DNA of 64,000 nucleotides from JASFWK01 sp050049355 (GCA_050049355.1 JASFWK010000001.1:1-64000), one strand, 5' to 3'; shown: positions 1 to 8,353, numbered from the stretch's first letter. The notes: generated by a model from the sequence alone, not told the origin. Made by a program: numbers and translations.

Positions 1-496
1 TGACTATGACCGCATCCAATCCACGAGCCATTGCGTCCCTTACCACCCCTTCCGCCACGTGCTTGGAGTGACCATACGGAAAGCGGCGCGGAGACAGGTT
101 GAAGACCGCCTCCTCGTCCAGAAGTTGGCCCTTAGGAGGAACCCCCAGCGCACCCGTAGAGCTGGTGTAGATGAGCCGCTCAACGCCAGCCCGGAGCGCT
201 GCCTGCACGACATTGCGAGTGCCATCCACGTTGACCTCGTAAATGGTTTCGGCAGGAGTCCGCCAGTAATCAGAGACAGCGGCGACGTGGAAGACCAGAT
301 CGCATCCTGCCATCGCTCGCTCCAGCGACTGTGGGACCAAGATGTCCCCTACGACAAGCTGCACCTCCAGCCCGTCGAGGGCGTCCAGCACGGACGTGGA
401 ACGACGCAGGCCTCGCACGGTGTAGCCTTGCTCCAGCAGCGCCTCAACGACGTTGGCTCCCACGCAGCCAGTTGCCCCGGTGACAAGTGCTCTCAT
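1..496 (-). CDS. NAD-dependent epimerase/dehydratase (partial, 3' end outside window)
   Basis: About 165 N-terminal residues are visible; the gene runs off the left edge. The protein opens with MRALVTGATGCVGANVVEAL, a Rossmann glycine motif GxxGxxG typical of extended short-chain dehydrogenases. It continues with a VGD segment, the VAAVSDYW stretch, a STGALG segment holding the catalytic Ser/Thr, and YGHSK, which fits the catalytic YxxxK. These features match the dihydroflavonol-reductase / HpnA-like group, which act on NAD(P)-bound sugar or sterol-like substrates; the substrate cannot be told. The ATG at 496 has an AGGA about nine bases upstream. It lies 196 bp beyond the last gene of the SHOCT/MFS operon on the same strand and may be transcribed separately. 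Confidence 0.85.
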   Translation of the reverse strand, partial: MRALVTGATGCVGANVVEALLEQGYTVRGLRRSTSVLDALDGLEVQLVVGDILVPQSLERAMAGCDLVFHVAAVSDYWRTPAETIYEVNVDGTRNVVQAALRAGVERLIYTSSTGALGVPPKGQLLDEEAVFNLSPRRFPYGHSKHVAEGVVRDAMARGLDAVIV

Positions 497-692
497 ATGG
501 TCATCCTGGGCCATCGGCCCGGCCGTCTCTCACACGTCCTGCGAGAGGTGCGGATCACCGCTGCCGATCTCCTGGTCGTCGCACCCGAAGAAGCGCGGAT
601 GAGCGGCCTGGCCGAGGGCAAGAACCGACACACAGTTGTACCCACTTGCGGTCTCCCTTGCGTCTGATTTCTTGACTGATATCGGGTGCCTC

Positions 693-1070
693 TTACTCCA
701 CGTAGATCTCCACCCGTTCATTGTCCTCAGGGTCCACCACCTCCACGATCTTGCCGACAGCGCCGCTGGCGATCATCTTCCCCAACTCCTCAAACTCAAA
801 GTCTTCGACATCAGGAGCGAAGCGCCCAGCCATACGCAGCCCAGCCTTCACCAGTCCAGCGGGAATCGTCACATTCACCTTGCTATCACCCGAGGCCAGA
901 TCGGTGACCTGGATACGCAGGAAGCGGTTCTCACCACCCAGACCGGACGGGCCTGCGGCAGCACCTCGCCCGCCCTCCAAAGCTCGCAGCAAGGTGGTCG
1001 CCTCCTCTACAGATATCTTCCCTTCCTCCAGCATCTTAAGGATCTTCGATCGTTCTTCGCTTGCCATCAT
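693..1070 (-). CDS. Small protein with N-terminal SHOCT-like (LiaX/YvlB-type) module
   Basis: 125 residues, soluble, no signal peptide. Residues 3-33 form a helix-turn-helix-like module (ERSKILKMLEEGKISVEEA) that matches the SHOCT-like N-terminal domain found in LiaX/YvlB envelope-stress proteins. After a Gly-rich linker (about 34-45) comes a beta-rich domain of roughly 75 residues ending in an acidic tail. The first ATG is preferred because AGGAGG lies 7 bases upstream; that Shine-Dalgarno overlaps the stop of the upstream gene, so the two are probably translationally coupled. This is the last gene of the operon that starts at 7067. No enzymatic motif is visible; a regulatory or scaffolding role is inferred from the module. 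Confidence 0.75.
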   Translation of the reverse strand: MMASEERSKILKMLEEGKISVEEATTLLRALEGGRGAAAGPSGLGGENRFLRIQVTDLASGDSKVNVTIPAGLVKAGLRMAGRFAPDVEDFEFEELGKMIASGAVGKIVEVVDPEDNERVEIYVE

Positions 1071-1081
1071 ACTAGCACCTC

Positions 1082-1651
1082 CTAGCTAAAGTACACCTGC
1101 ACCCGCTCCCCGTCCTCTCCTTCGTCTACCTCGACAGTGACGGGCCGTCCGGCCCGGAGCTCCTCGCGCAACGCCTCGATCACCTCGTCCGCCCCGGTCT
1201 CCTCAAGCTGAGGGACAAAGGGACGAGCAATGCGCAGCATCCAGCCAAGCACGCGTAGAGGCAGCGGCAGCGCCAGGCGCACCCGGGAACCGTCCTCCTG
1301 GCGCACGTTCAGGTAGAGCCAGTGCGCGCGAGGCATCCACCCGGCCAGCGCTACCACCAGCACCCCAACGGTGAAGAGCGGCCAACCGCAGATCAGCCAG
1401 CCGGAGGCAATCCCCCAGGCGTAGACGCCTCCCACCAACAGCGCGCCCCCTATCAACAGGGCGCCCCCAGTCCAGAAGACCGCTTGCTGCACCGCCCCCA
1501 CCCAGCCCGGGGGGCCGACCGGAGCAGCCGGCAGATCTTCCTCCGAAGCCTCAGCGGCCTCCCCAAGGGCCTCCAATCGCCGGGCTCCCTCCTCCACGCT
1601 GATCTCCCCCGCATCGATCAGCTCGAGTATCCGCAGACGTTTCTCCTCCAT
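1082..1651 (-). CDS. Membrane protein with N-terminal SHOCT-like module
   Basis: 189 residues. The start at 1651 is chosen because GGAGGG sits just upstream; an in-frame ATG 33 bases earlier lacks a ribosome site. Residues 1-32 repeat the SHOCT-like pattern (RLRILELIDAGEISVEEGAR). Residues about 50-105 contain two hydrophobic segments consistent with membrane helices, joined by a short loop with WLICGWP. A soluble C-terminal domain of about 80 residues has a beta-rich look like the partner gene downstream, with a similar EDGERVQVYFS end (compare NERVEIYVE in the next protein). The two genes are separated by 11 bases, suggesting a duplicated pair of which one copy gained a membrane anchor. Function unknown. 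Confidence 0.75.
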   Translation of the reverse strand: MEEKRLRILELIDAGEISVEEGARRLEALGEAAEASEEDLPAAPVGPPGWVGAVQQAVFWTGGALLIGGALLVGGVYAWGIASGWLICGWPLFTVGVLVVALAGWMPRAHWLYLNVRQEDGSRVRLALPLPLRVLGWMLRIARPFVPQLEETGADEVIEALREELRAGRPVTVEVDEGEDGERVQVYFS

Positions 1652-1701
1652 GACTCCCTCCTGACCAAGATATGGCGCAGCCACGGCAGTCGCTCACCCG
1701 C

Positions 1702-2946
1702 TCATTCGGCAGTGCGAGCTCGCCCAGCAGGTCGCTCGACACGCCGACGCAGTAAGGCGAACGCCCCGGCCGCAAGTAGGCCCACCAGCCCAACAGCGTA
1801 CCACAGCCAGCGCGGATCAAGATTATCCATAATCAGCCCAGCAAGAGGAGGGCCGACGACTGTCGGGACTACCCAACTGAACCCATAGGCCGCCATGTAC
1901 CGCCCACGCATGTCCTCCGGCGCGAACTTGGCCGCCAGTGACTGAGAGGTGGGGGCGGTCATCATCTCGCCGATGGTGATGACAGCCATCGCAATCAAGA
2001 AGAGGGCGTAGGACGAGACGACACCGTACATGCCAAATCCCAGGGCGTACAACAGAGTCCCCGCGGCCATCAGGATCAAAGGTGGGATGTTGCCGAGGCG
2101 ACGTGTGATAGGGAACTGAAACAGCACAACCATCGCAGCGTTGAGACTCAGTATATACCCGAAGCGTCGCTCGGAGATGCCGTGGACGTCCCTCAGATAG
2201 ACGGCCAGCGTGGTGTTCATCTGCATGTACACCAGCACCATCAGCATGCACGCCCCGATAAACAGCACGAAAGTAACATCCTGCAGAATATCGCGGTAAC
2301 CGGCGAATGTCTGCATGATCGTCTGCTCGGCCTCACCCTCGCGAGCAGCGGGCTTGGTCTCCCGCATCGCCACAAGTACCACACCGGCGGTGATCAGGCT
2401 CGTGACCGCGTCGGAGACGAACAGATACAAGTACGAGCGGGCAGCCAGCAGTCCCCCGATCATCGGCCCGAAGGTGACCGCGAGATTGACCACAACGCGA
2501 AGGATACCAAACCCCTGGGCGCGCTTCTCCTCCGGCAGCAAGTCGGCGAGCATCGCCTGACCCGCAGGCCCGCCAGCGTTAGCGAGCAATCCCACCAGCA
2601 GCACCACGCCCAAGAAGAGCTCGAAAGTCCCTACCAGTCCCAGGGCTACACTGCTCAGCGCGCTGAAGACGAGGCCGAAGATCAGCATCCCTTTGCGTCC
2701 CAGCCGGTCGGTCAGCGCACCCCCAAACACGTTGCCCATCATATTCGCGATCGAAAACAGCCCAAAGAGTACTCCAACCCTCGTCATGCCCACATCGAAA
2801 GTGCGCGTGACGTAGAGCGTGAGGAAAGGGAAAAGAAGCGCGCCACCCAACCGATCGATGAAGACACCCAGGATAAGAATCCAGAACTGGCGCGGGTATT
2901 CGGTGTAGATCCGCCTGACGCGCTCTAGCGACCTGTAGAAGAACAT
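1702..2946 (-). CDS. Major facilitator superfamily transporter (drug-efflux type)
   Basis: 414 residues with about 12 hydrophobic segments, the usual MFS length. The loop between helices 2 and 3 carries GGALTDRLGRKGMLIFGL, the MFS signature GxxxDRxGR[KR]. The N-terminus FWILILGVFIDRLGGALLFP resembles DHA1-type multidrug exporters. The C-terminus is a short Arg-rich tail. It lies 50 bases upstream of the membrane SHOCT-like gene and 183 bases downstream of a second, different MFS gene on the same strand, so two exporters share one operon. The substrate is unknown; export of a cell-damaging compound would fit the stress-type regulator at the operon head, but this is inference. Confidence 0.88.
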   Translation of the reverse strand: MFFYRSLERVRRIYTEYPRQFWILILGVFIDRLGGALLFPFLTLYVTRTFDVGMTRVGVLFGLFSIANMMGNVFGGALTDRLGRKGMLIFGLVFSALSSVALGLVGTFELFLGVVLLVGLLANAGGPAGQAMLADLLPEEKRAQGFGILRVVVNLAVTFGPMIGGLLAARSYLYLFVSDAVTSLITAGVVLVAMRETKPAAREGEAEQTIMQTFAGYRDILQDVTFVLFIGACMLMVLVYMQMNTTLAVYLRDVHGISERRFGYILSLNAAMVVLFQFPITRRLGNIPPLILMAAGTLLYALGFGMYGVVSSYALFLIAMAVITIGEMMTAPTSQSLAAKFAPEDMRGRYMAAYGFSWVVPTVVGPPLAGLIMDNLDPRWLWYAVGLVGLLAAGAFALLRRRVERPAGRARTAE

Positions 2947-3129
2947 CTCTTCATAGTCTCCTTGAACCCCATATCACTTACCGAGCCTGTGCCGAAGAAG
3001 GCCCCACTGCTCTAGACGGCGTCTCTCGGGCAACGTGCCCGTCATGATTCTGCTCCACATTCGCAACCGGCGGCACGAGAAAGGAAGCCGCCCCTCTCAA
3101 CCCGCGCATCTTCGCTGCCATCGTGGATC

Positions 3130-4434
3130 TCACTCCATATCAACGTGGGCAGGCGACACATCTGCAATTGCCGTCATCCCCTCCACCACGCGCTCCCTGT
3201 GGTTATCCTCCAGATGCACCACAGCGGGGACGAAGCAACCCCCCACGCCCATCAGCGTGCAGACCACGCCACCCACCACGTACCAGGCACGCACGCCCAA
3301 GAGATCAGCCACCGGCCCGGCAATCGCCAAACTCAGCGGCGACATCGCCGTCGAGGCACTCTGCAGCAGTGTGAGGACCCGTCCCTGCATCCCCGGGTCC
3401 ACCACAGCTTGCAGGACGGCGAACAGCGGGCCGTTGGTGATCGGATTCATCAACCCAGCGAGAAAGATAGCCCCTACCCCCAGCCAGAAAGCCGACGCCG
3501 GTGTCATTCCCAGCAGAAGAATACTCAACCCTGTCACAATCAGACCCATCATCGAGGTCAAGATGCGGCGTCGGAAACCGCCCCACACGCCGAGAACCAG
3601 CCCGCCTAGCACAACGCCAATCCCCCACGCCGACTCAATCCAGCCCAACTCCAGCGCCTCCCCCCCGAAGTGCTTCGTGACCAGAATCGGCACCAGCGAA
3701 AAGGCAGGGTTAAACAGGAAGTTAATCACCATCGCCATGACGCCTACGGCAAGCAGCCCCGGCCAGTCCCATACGTAGCGCAGGCCCTCGCGCACATCCC
3801 CCAACAGCGAGGGCTTGCGCGCCTCCGCGGTCGGTTTGCGTTCAGGCTGCGGGATATGGACAAAGAAGAGCGGCACAATGGCAAGCACCGCCGTGCCCAC
3901 GTCAATGGCAAGTATCCCGTGCAACGGCAGAAGACTCAACAGGAGCGCTCCCAAGGGAGGTCCCACGATATTCACTCCACCGCGCAGGCTCTGGTTTAGG
4001 CCCGCCACGCGCGAGAGATGCTCCTCGGGGACCATAAGCGAGGTTGAGGCCTGCATCGCCGGCCAGTGGAAGCCGCTGCCAATCGAACGTATGAACATCA
4101 CCACGTAGATGTGCCAAGGATGTGCGGCGCCGATGTAGAAGAGGTAGGCCATCCCTGCCGCCGCCAGCGCGATGAGCCCGTCGGCCAGAATCATCAGCAA
4201 TCGCCGACTCCATCGATCCACCAGCGCACCGACGAACGGGCTCAGGAACACGCCAGGGAGCAAGGCGACCAGGGACGCAGTCGCCAGCACCGTCGCTGAC
4301 CCTGTCGTCTTGGTCAACCACCAGACCAGCGCGAACTGGACCAGGGAGCTGCCCAGCAGGGAAAAGGCCTGCCCGGCCCAGATGGTGAAGAACGGGACCT
4401 GCCATTGGGCTCTACGTTGATCTACCGGCTTCAT
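3130..4434 (-). CDS. Major facilitator superfamily transporter (MFS_3 / EntS-like)
   Basis: 434 residues, about 12 membrane helices. The N-terminal half has WLTKTTGSATVLATASLVAL and FVGALVDRWSRRLLMILAD, the motif A pattern of the MFS_3 group that includes enterobactin and macrolide exporters. Its ATG overlaps the stop of the upstream acetyltransferase by four bases (ATGA), so the two are translationally coupled. Sequence similarity to the other MFS gene in the operon is low by eye, so this is not a recent duplication. Substrate unknown. The coupling to a GNAT enzyme suggests, without proving, a modify-and-export pair. Confidence 0.88.
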   Translation of the reverse strand: MKPVDQRRAQWQVPFFTIWAGQAFSLLGSSLVQFALVWWLTKTTGSATVLATASLVALLPGVFLSPFVGALVDRWSRRLLMILADGLIALAAAGMAYLFYIGAAHPWHIYVVMFIRSIGSGFHWPAMQASTSLMVPEEHLSRVAGLNQSLRGGVNIVGPPLGALLLSLLPLHGILAIDVGTAVLAIVPLFFVHIPQPERKPTAEARKPSLLGDVREGLRYVWDWPGLLAVGVMAMVINFLFNPAFSLVPILVTKHFGGEALELGWIESAWGIGVVLGGLVLGVWGGFRRRILTSMMGLIVTGLSILLLGMTPASAFWLGVGAIFLAGLMNPITNGPLFAVLQAVVDPGMQGRVLTLLQSASTAMSPLSLAIAGPVADLLGVRAWYVVGGVVCTLMGVGGCFVPAVVHLEDNHRERVVEGMTAIADVSPAHVDME

Positions 4435-5423
4435 CTGAACGTCCCCACCCGTTTACCCAGGATCATCCGCATCTGCAGCAGGCGCCGTATCCGACGGAAA
4501 CCCGCTTCGGTGAAGACCGCTTCCAGCGCCTCGCGCGGACCCGGCAGCGTGGTCGTCGCCTCCCAAGATCGACGCTGGGCGAGGTAAGCCAACGCAGCCT
4601 CCGCCAGGCGTGACCCCAGACGGCCCAACTGCTCGTCACGGACCAGTATCTCGACCTCGTGCCAGCAATCGGGCCAACGGCTGCTGACGCGCAGAGCTCC
4701 CACAATCCGGCCGCCCTCCTGCCTCACCCACCAGTTCGCCCGGCAGCCCTCAAGCAATGCAGCCAGTCGGGCCTCCCAGCCAGCACGGTAGACGGAGCGA
4801 CGGATCTCCAACACCTCGCGGTGCGGCCGACTGAGCCCCGCCTGGGCCAGCTGGTAGAGGACACGCCCGTCAGCCGCACCTGCCCGGCGCAGGGAGATGG
4901 GCGATTGAACTTGTAACCACGGCGCCCCCGCCGGACGCCCCAGCTCGACAGAGGACCCCACTGCCTCAAAGCCCATTCGCTCGTACAATCCTCGGGCCAC
5001 GGCATTGTCCTCGCGCACCTCCAGCCCCACCCAGGCGCCCCCTCGCTCTCCGGCTGCCTCCACCGCTGCCTCCGTCAGCGTCCGACCGATGCCTTGCCCC
5101 TGCCAGTCTGGATGAACGACTACATTGCCGATCATCCATCCGCCGGCGTATGCAGCGCGCCGCAGGGAGACGTTGCCCACCACCTCGCCATCCTCCAGCC
5201 AGACAAAGCCAGGCGCTCTCAAGAACCTCGCCTCGGCTCCCCACAGCGAGAGCCCAACCCATCCCCAGCGCGCCATTCGCCGCATCTGGCGCAGAGTGCG
5301 GCGGGCGCCCGGCCCCAGCTCACCGGCGAAGGCCCGAGCGATCAGCTCAGCCACCGACTTCAAGTGTCGGAACGGATCGAAGGGCACAAGCTCGGTCGGA
5401 CGACGGGCAGCGGCGGCGACCAT
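4431..5423 (-). CDS. Two-domain GNAT N-acetyltransferase
   Basis: 330 residues. The first GNAT domain (about 45-165) contains the acetyl-CoA loop VHPDWQGQGIGRTL (Q/RxxGxG) and the helix end ARGLYERMGFEAVG, both classic for the family. The second half (about 175-325) is GNAT-like, with GGRIVGALRVSSRW, but its acetyl-CoA loop is weak, so it may be degenerate or a substrate lid. The start codon overlaps the stop of the upstream gene by one base (TGATG) and its own stop overlaps the start of the MFS gene (ATGA); the three genes are a tightly coupled unit. Substrate unknown. Confidence 0.85.
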   Translation of the reverse strand: MVAAAARRPTELVPFDPFRHLKSVAELIARAFAGELGPGARRTLRQMRRMARWGWVGLSLWGAEARFLRAPGFVWLEDGEVVGNVSLRRAAYAGGWMIGNVVVHPDWQGQGIGRTLTEAAVEAAGERGGAWVGLEVREDNAVARGLYERMGFEAVGSSVELGRPAGAPWLQVQSPISLRRAGAADGRVLYQLAQAGLSRPHREVLEIRRSVYRAGWEARLAALLEGCRANWWVRQEGGRIVGALRVSSRWPDCWHEVEILVRDEQLGRLGSRLAEAALAYLAQRRSWEATTTLPGPREALEAVFTEAGFRRIRRLLQMRMILGKRVGTFR

Positions 5424-6577
5424 CAGTGTCCCTCCAGCGCAGCCAGCAGGTCAGCCGCCTGCTCGGGGGTGATCTTTCCCTCTTCTACCATGCGCAACAC
5501 CCGCATCCGCTCCTCGTCCGAGACAGGCTCGGTCTGCGTGACGCGTGTCCGATGCCCGCTGGCCCGCTGCCAGCGCCGTTCAGCCCGCTCAGCCCGCAGA
5601 CGGGCCCGCTCGGCCGCCCGCTCCATCTTCATGCGCGCCCGTTCGGCGGCCCGCTCAACACGCTGGCGGAGAACCGCCTCGCTATCCAAGCGGCCCAGGC
5701 TCTCCTCTAGGCGGACCTCCATCTCCGTCATCGCCTCGGCGATACGGGCTTCGATCTGCTCACCCAGCCCCTCAAGGTCGGGCATGAGGAAGTCGAACTC
5801 CAGCCCCGCTGCCACTCCCTCCTCCGGGCCCGCCGGACGTAAGGTGATGTTGCCGCCGACCTGCGCCTCAAGATTGGCCTCGCCTTCTCCCAGGACCCCC
5901 TTCGCCTCACCGTCCCGCTGCTCCAGGACCAGGTCAGGTAGATGAGAGTTGACCCGCCCACTGGCCTGGAGCGACAGCTGCAGACTCGCCTCGGCCGGAA
6001 GGTAGAGCGTCAGGTTGCCCCCGACCTTCAGCCGGAAACTCGCTCCCACGGAGAAAGGCGGCCCCAGTCGGACGTTCCCTCCAACCTGCTCCACCTCCAG
6101 ATCTCCCTGGAGCCCCTCCACCCTCAGGTTGCCCCCCACTCGATCCAGCGAGAGCGGGCCTTCCACTTCACGGATCCGCATGCTTCCCCACGCGGTCCGC
6201 ACCTCCAGGCCACCCTCGACTCCGCTGGCACTCAAGGCGCCGAAGACCTGCTCCAGTTCAAGGGGACCAACGTCATTGAGGGCAGCGCTGCCGTAAGCTG
6301 AACCTATGGCAACTGGACCCCGCACCCCTTTGACCTTGAGCCCTCCCCGCACGGTGTGGACGTTGAGTGTGGCGCCTGCGGGGCAGGTGATGTAGCAGTC
6401 TGCGCCGGCCACCAGGGTGAAAGTCTCACCGTTCCGCTCCAGGACCGCTTCGTCGGCTCCGTTCCGCAGCCGCACGGTAAGCTGCTGCTCCTCCGACCCC
6501 CGCACCACCAAGTCGCCCAGGCACTCGGTCACGGTGACATGAGGACTCGCCGATGTCTCAACAGTTTGCTTGAACAT
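5423..6577 (-). CDS. DUF4097-like beta-repeat protein with C-terminal SHOCT-like module
   Basis: 384 residues without signal peptide. Residues 1-240 look like a beta-helix of short repeats (for example LKVKGVRGPVAIGSAYGSAA, then GNLRVEGLQGDLEVEQVGGN), the pattern of DUF4097 / adhesin-like scaffold proteins. Residues about 265-345 are a highly charged Arg/Glu-rich helix (ARMKMERAAERARLRAERAE), likely coiled coil. Residues 352-382 are a SHOCT-like module (EERMRVLRMVEEGKITPEQA), here at the C-terminus. An AGGAGGG lies close upstream of the ATG. It follows the DUF2089 regulator by 118 bases and is fused by a one-base overlap to the GNAT gene. Function unknown; a cytoplasmic sensor or scaffold is inferred. 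Confidence 0.75.
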   Translation of the reverse strand: MFKQTVETSASPHVTVTECLGDLVVRGSEEQQLTVRLRNGADEAVLERNGETFTLVAGADCYITCPAGATLNVHTVRGGLKVKGVRGPVAIGSAYGSAALNDVGPLELEQVFGALSASGVEGGLEVRTAWGSMRIREVEGPLSLDRVGGNLRVEGLQGDLEVEQVGGNVRLGPPFSVGASFRLKVGGNLTLYLPAEASLQLSLQASGRVNSHLPDLVLEQRDGEAKGVLGEGEANLEAQVGGNITLRPAGPEEGVAAGLEFDFLMPDLEGLGEQIEARIAEAMTEMEVRLEESLGRLDSEAVLRQRVERAAERARMKMERAAERARLRAERAERRWQRASGHRTRVTQTEPVSDEERMRVLRMVEEGKITPEQAADLLAALEGH

Positions 6578-6695
6578 CTCTCCCTCCTACAACCCCAGCC
6601 TCACCATCGAGCAAGGCCCCCACCGGTCTCCACCCATTGCCTACTCCCTCACAACCTTCGTGCGACGAGCGATGTTTCGCATCGGCCGCCGTCGG

Positions 6696-7067
6696 TCACT
6701 CTTCCTGAAGAAGACGGAGCGCCTCCTCCGATGAGATCTCCGTGCGCGCCAGCCGCTCCAGGATCTCCCGGCGGTGCTCATCGGCAACCTCCCGATCCTC
6801 ACCCACCTCGTAGCCAAGGGCCCGGACGACCTCCTCCAGGCGGCTGCGGACAGTAGGGTAGGAGAGGCCGAGCTCCTCCTGCACACGGTTGATCTTCCCT
6901 TCACAGCGCAGAAAGATCTCCACGAAATGGAGTTGATCAGGGGTAAGCTGGAACAACCGCCCCAGAGAGAAACGACCCTCCAGTGCAGTACCGCAGTTGC
7001 GGCAGACCAGCCGGGCGACCATCAAATCATCGTGGCAAACCGGACATTCAGTGATCACAGAGTACAT
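6696..7067 (-). CDS. DUF2089 family zinc-ribbon regulator
   Basis: 123 residues. The N-terminus carries a zinc ribbon with CPVC and CRNC pairs (residues 8-11 and 22-25). The centre (about 40-85) has a helix-turn-helix-like segment, EELGLSYPTVRSRLEEVVRA, and the C-terminus (about 97-121) is a fourth SHOCT-like module (EILERLARTEISSEEALRLL). This layout is that of DUF2089 proteins. The start at 7067 has GGAG upstream and lies just downstream of a near-consensus promoter at 7102-7130. As first gene of the operon it is a likely autoregulator; the palindrome in its promoter fits this. DNA binding is inferred from the helix-turn-helix-like region. Confidence 0.82.
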   Translation of the reverse strand: MYSVITECPVCHDDLMVARLVCRNCGTALEGRFSLGRLFQLTPDQLHFVEIFLRCEGKINRVQEELGLSYPTVRSRLEEVVRALGYEVGEDREVADEHRREILERLARTEISSEEALRLLQEE

Positions 7068-7091
7068 GGCTATCTCCAGAAAATTAAGTGG

Positions 7092-7130
7092 TATATTAGA
7101 GAATATAACATATGACTTGAGTTTTGTCAA
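7092..7130 (-). promoter_or_regulatory. Sigma-70-type promoter of the DUF2089 operon with an inverted repeat over the -10
   Basis: On the minus strand TTGACA (7130-7125) and TATATT (7107-7102) are separated by 17 bases. The -10 is the left arm of the perfect inverted repeat TATATT-CTCT-AATATA (7092-7107), a possible operator. The local sequence is much more AT-rich than its surroundings. The start codon of the DUF2089 gene follows at 7067. Confidence 0.7.
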
Positions 7131-7160
7131 GAGGGAGGGATTCTTATCGAAGAAGAGATA

Positions 7161-7191
7161 GACCTTCGAGGATTCTTGGACCTCGAAGGTC
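7161..7191 (-). terminator. Hairpin after the DUF402-PncC gene
   Basis: A perfect 11-bp stem GACCTTCGAGG / CCTCGAAGGTC with a 9-base loop lies 25 bases after the stop codon at 7216. The minus-strand downstream sequence (TATCTCTTCTTC) is pyrimidine-rich without a clean U-run. It separates the gene from the promoter at 7125-7130. Confidence 0.55.
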
Positions 7192-7215
7192 TCAGGGCCA
7201 CCCGCGCTGGCGCGT

Positions 7216-8235
7216 CTACCCTTGTTCCTCCAGGTACCGCCGCAGCAGATCCAGCGCCGCCTCGGCGGAGAGAGCTTTGTTGAGGCGGCGGCCCCACTCC
7301 CACATGTGCCGCTCCACCCACTCGCCCTCGGGCGCGGCGAGGGCAATGTAGACCAGCCCAACCGGCTTCTCGGGCGTCCCTCCACCGGGGCCGGCGATGC
7401 CGGTCACCGCCAGTCCCACGTCGGCTTGGAGAGCCCGCCGCACGCCCTGTGCCATCTCCAGCGCCACCTGGGGACTCACCGCCCCGTGCTCCTTGATCGC
7501 TTCGCGCCCGACGCCCAGAAGCGCTTCTTTGACCTCATTGGCGTAGGCGACGACAGAACCCCGGTAATAGTCGGAGCTGCCCGGGACGTTGGTGATGAGA
7601 TGGCTGACGAGCCCGCCGGTGCAGGATTCGGCCGTCGCCAGTGTCAGGCCCTGCTCTCGGAGGCGCTCGCCCGCCACCTCCGCCACCTCCCCCATCACCT
7701 CTTCCATCACACCCTCCTTCCTCTCGACGGAACGGGCCACATATCCATCATCGACCCCATCGAAGGGGGGCTTCCTTCCCGCTACCATCGCCTCCAGCTC
7801 ACTGACCGCCTCCTGGGCGATCTGACGCTCAGCGGAGGCCAACGGCAACGCGGCAAACTCGGCCTCGTCCAGCACTTTCGTCTCGCCGTCGGGTGCGACC
7901 CACAGGTCGAGCGCCAGATCCTCGGCGGCCACCTCGTGGGCGCTGATGGAGGCCGGACGGGCCACATCACAGTACCAACCCTTCAAGCGTCCGTCGCTGG
8001 TGCAGATCTCAAAGATGTTGTACCATCGGTCGGCGTAGAAGTACTCCGTCCAGCGATCCCCGGGCTCAAGAACGACGAAGCCCAGGTCCATGGGGGGGCG
8101 CTCCCAGGCGGTGCGCAGAACGATATCGTCCTTGCTGCGCCGGACCACCCACCCTGAGTAAGCTGTGACCTGACGCCCGGTGTGGTCAAGCTTGCGAACA
8201 GTGACCCGCTCAGCGCTCGATAGCATCGAGTACAT
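7216..8235 (-). CDS. Fusion of DUF402 domain and PncC (CinA C-terminal) nicotinamide-nucleotide amidase
   Basis: 339 residues if started at the ATG at 8235; two Met codons lie close together and neither has a clear ribosome site. Residues about 8-155 are DUF402 (RWYNIFEICTSDGRLKGWYC, then DLALDLWVAPDGE and LDEAEF), a family that includes nucleoside-diphosphate phosphatases. Residues about 180-338 are a CinA C-terminal / PncC domain: ATAESCTGG with the catalytic Ser, then HGAVS and AVTGIAGPGGGTPEKPVG. PncC deamidates NMN to NaMN for pyridine-nucleotide recycling. Between the domains an in-frame ATG at 7707 is preceded by AGGAAGGAGG, so PncC could also be made alone. No CinA N-terminal domain is present. 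Confidence 0.85.
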   Translation of the reverse strand: MYSMLSSAERVTVRKLDHTGRQVTAYSGWVVRRSKDDIVLRTAWERPPMDLGFVVLEPGDRWTEYFYADRWYNIFEICTSDGRLKGWYCDVARPASISAHEVAAEDLALDLWVAPDGETKVLDEAEFAALPLASAERQIAQEAVSELEAMVAGRKPPFDGVDDGYVARSVERKEGVMEEVMGEVAEVAGERLREQGLTLATAESCTGGLVSHLITNVPGSSDYYRGSVVAYANEVKEALLGVGREAIKEHGAVSPQVALEMAQGVRRALQADVGLAVTGIAGPGGGTPEKPVGLVYIALAAPEGEWVERHMWEWGRRLNKALSAEAALDLLRRYLEEQG

Positions 8236-8318
8236 TCTACCGCATCCAGATGTTGGCGCAAGACGGAGACGCCTTTGATCCGAGACGGGCGCATCTGGCA
8301 CACCGGTTCAGTGTTGTC

Positions 8319-8353
8319 ATGCGTGGAAAGTAGGGCGAACTGCTTCCACGCAT
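8319..8353. repeat. 10-bp inverted repeat upstream of the SDR gene
   Basis: ATGCGTGGAA (8319-8328) and TTCCACGCAT (8344-8353) form a perfect inverted repeat with a 15-base spacer. It lies in the divergent intergenic region, ending 22 bases before the SDR start. It may be an operator or an RNA hairpin in the leader; no clear promoter boxes were found beside it. Confidence 0.5.

Noticed and set aside
59..667. Long plus-strand open frame opposite the epimerase
   Set aside because: It is antisense to a clear dehydrogenase with intact motifs and has no family-like sequence.
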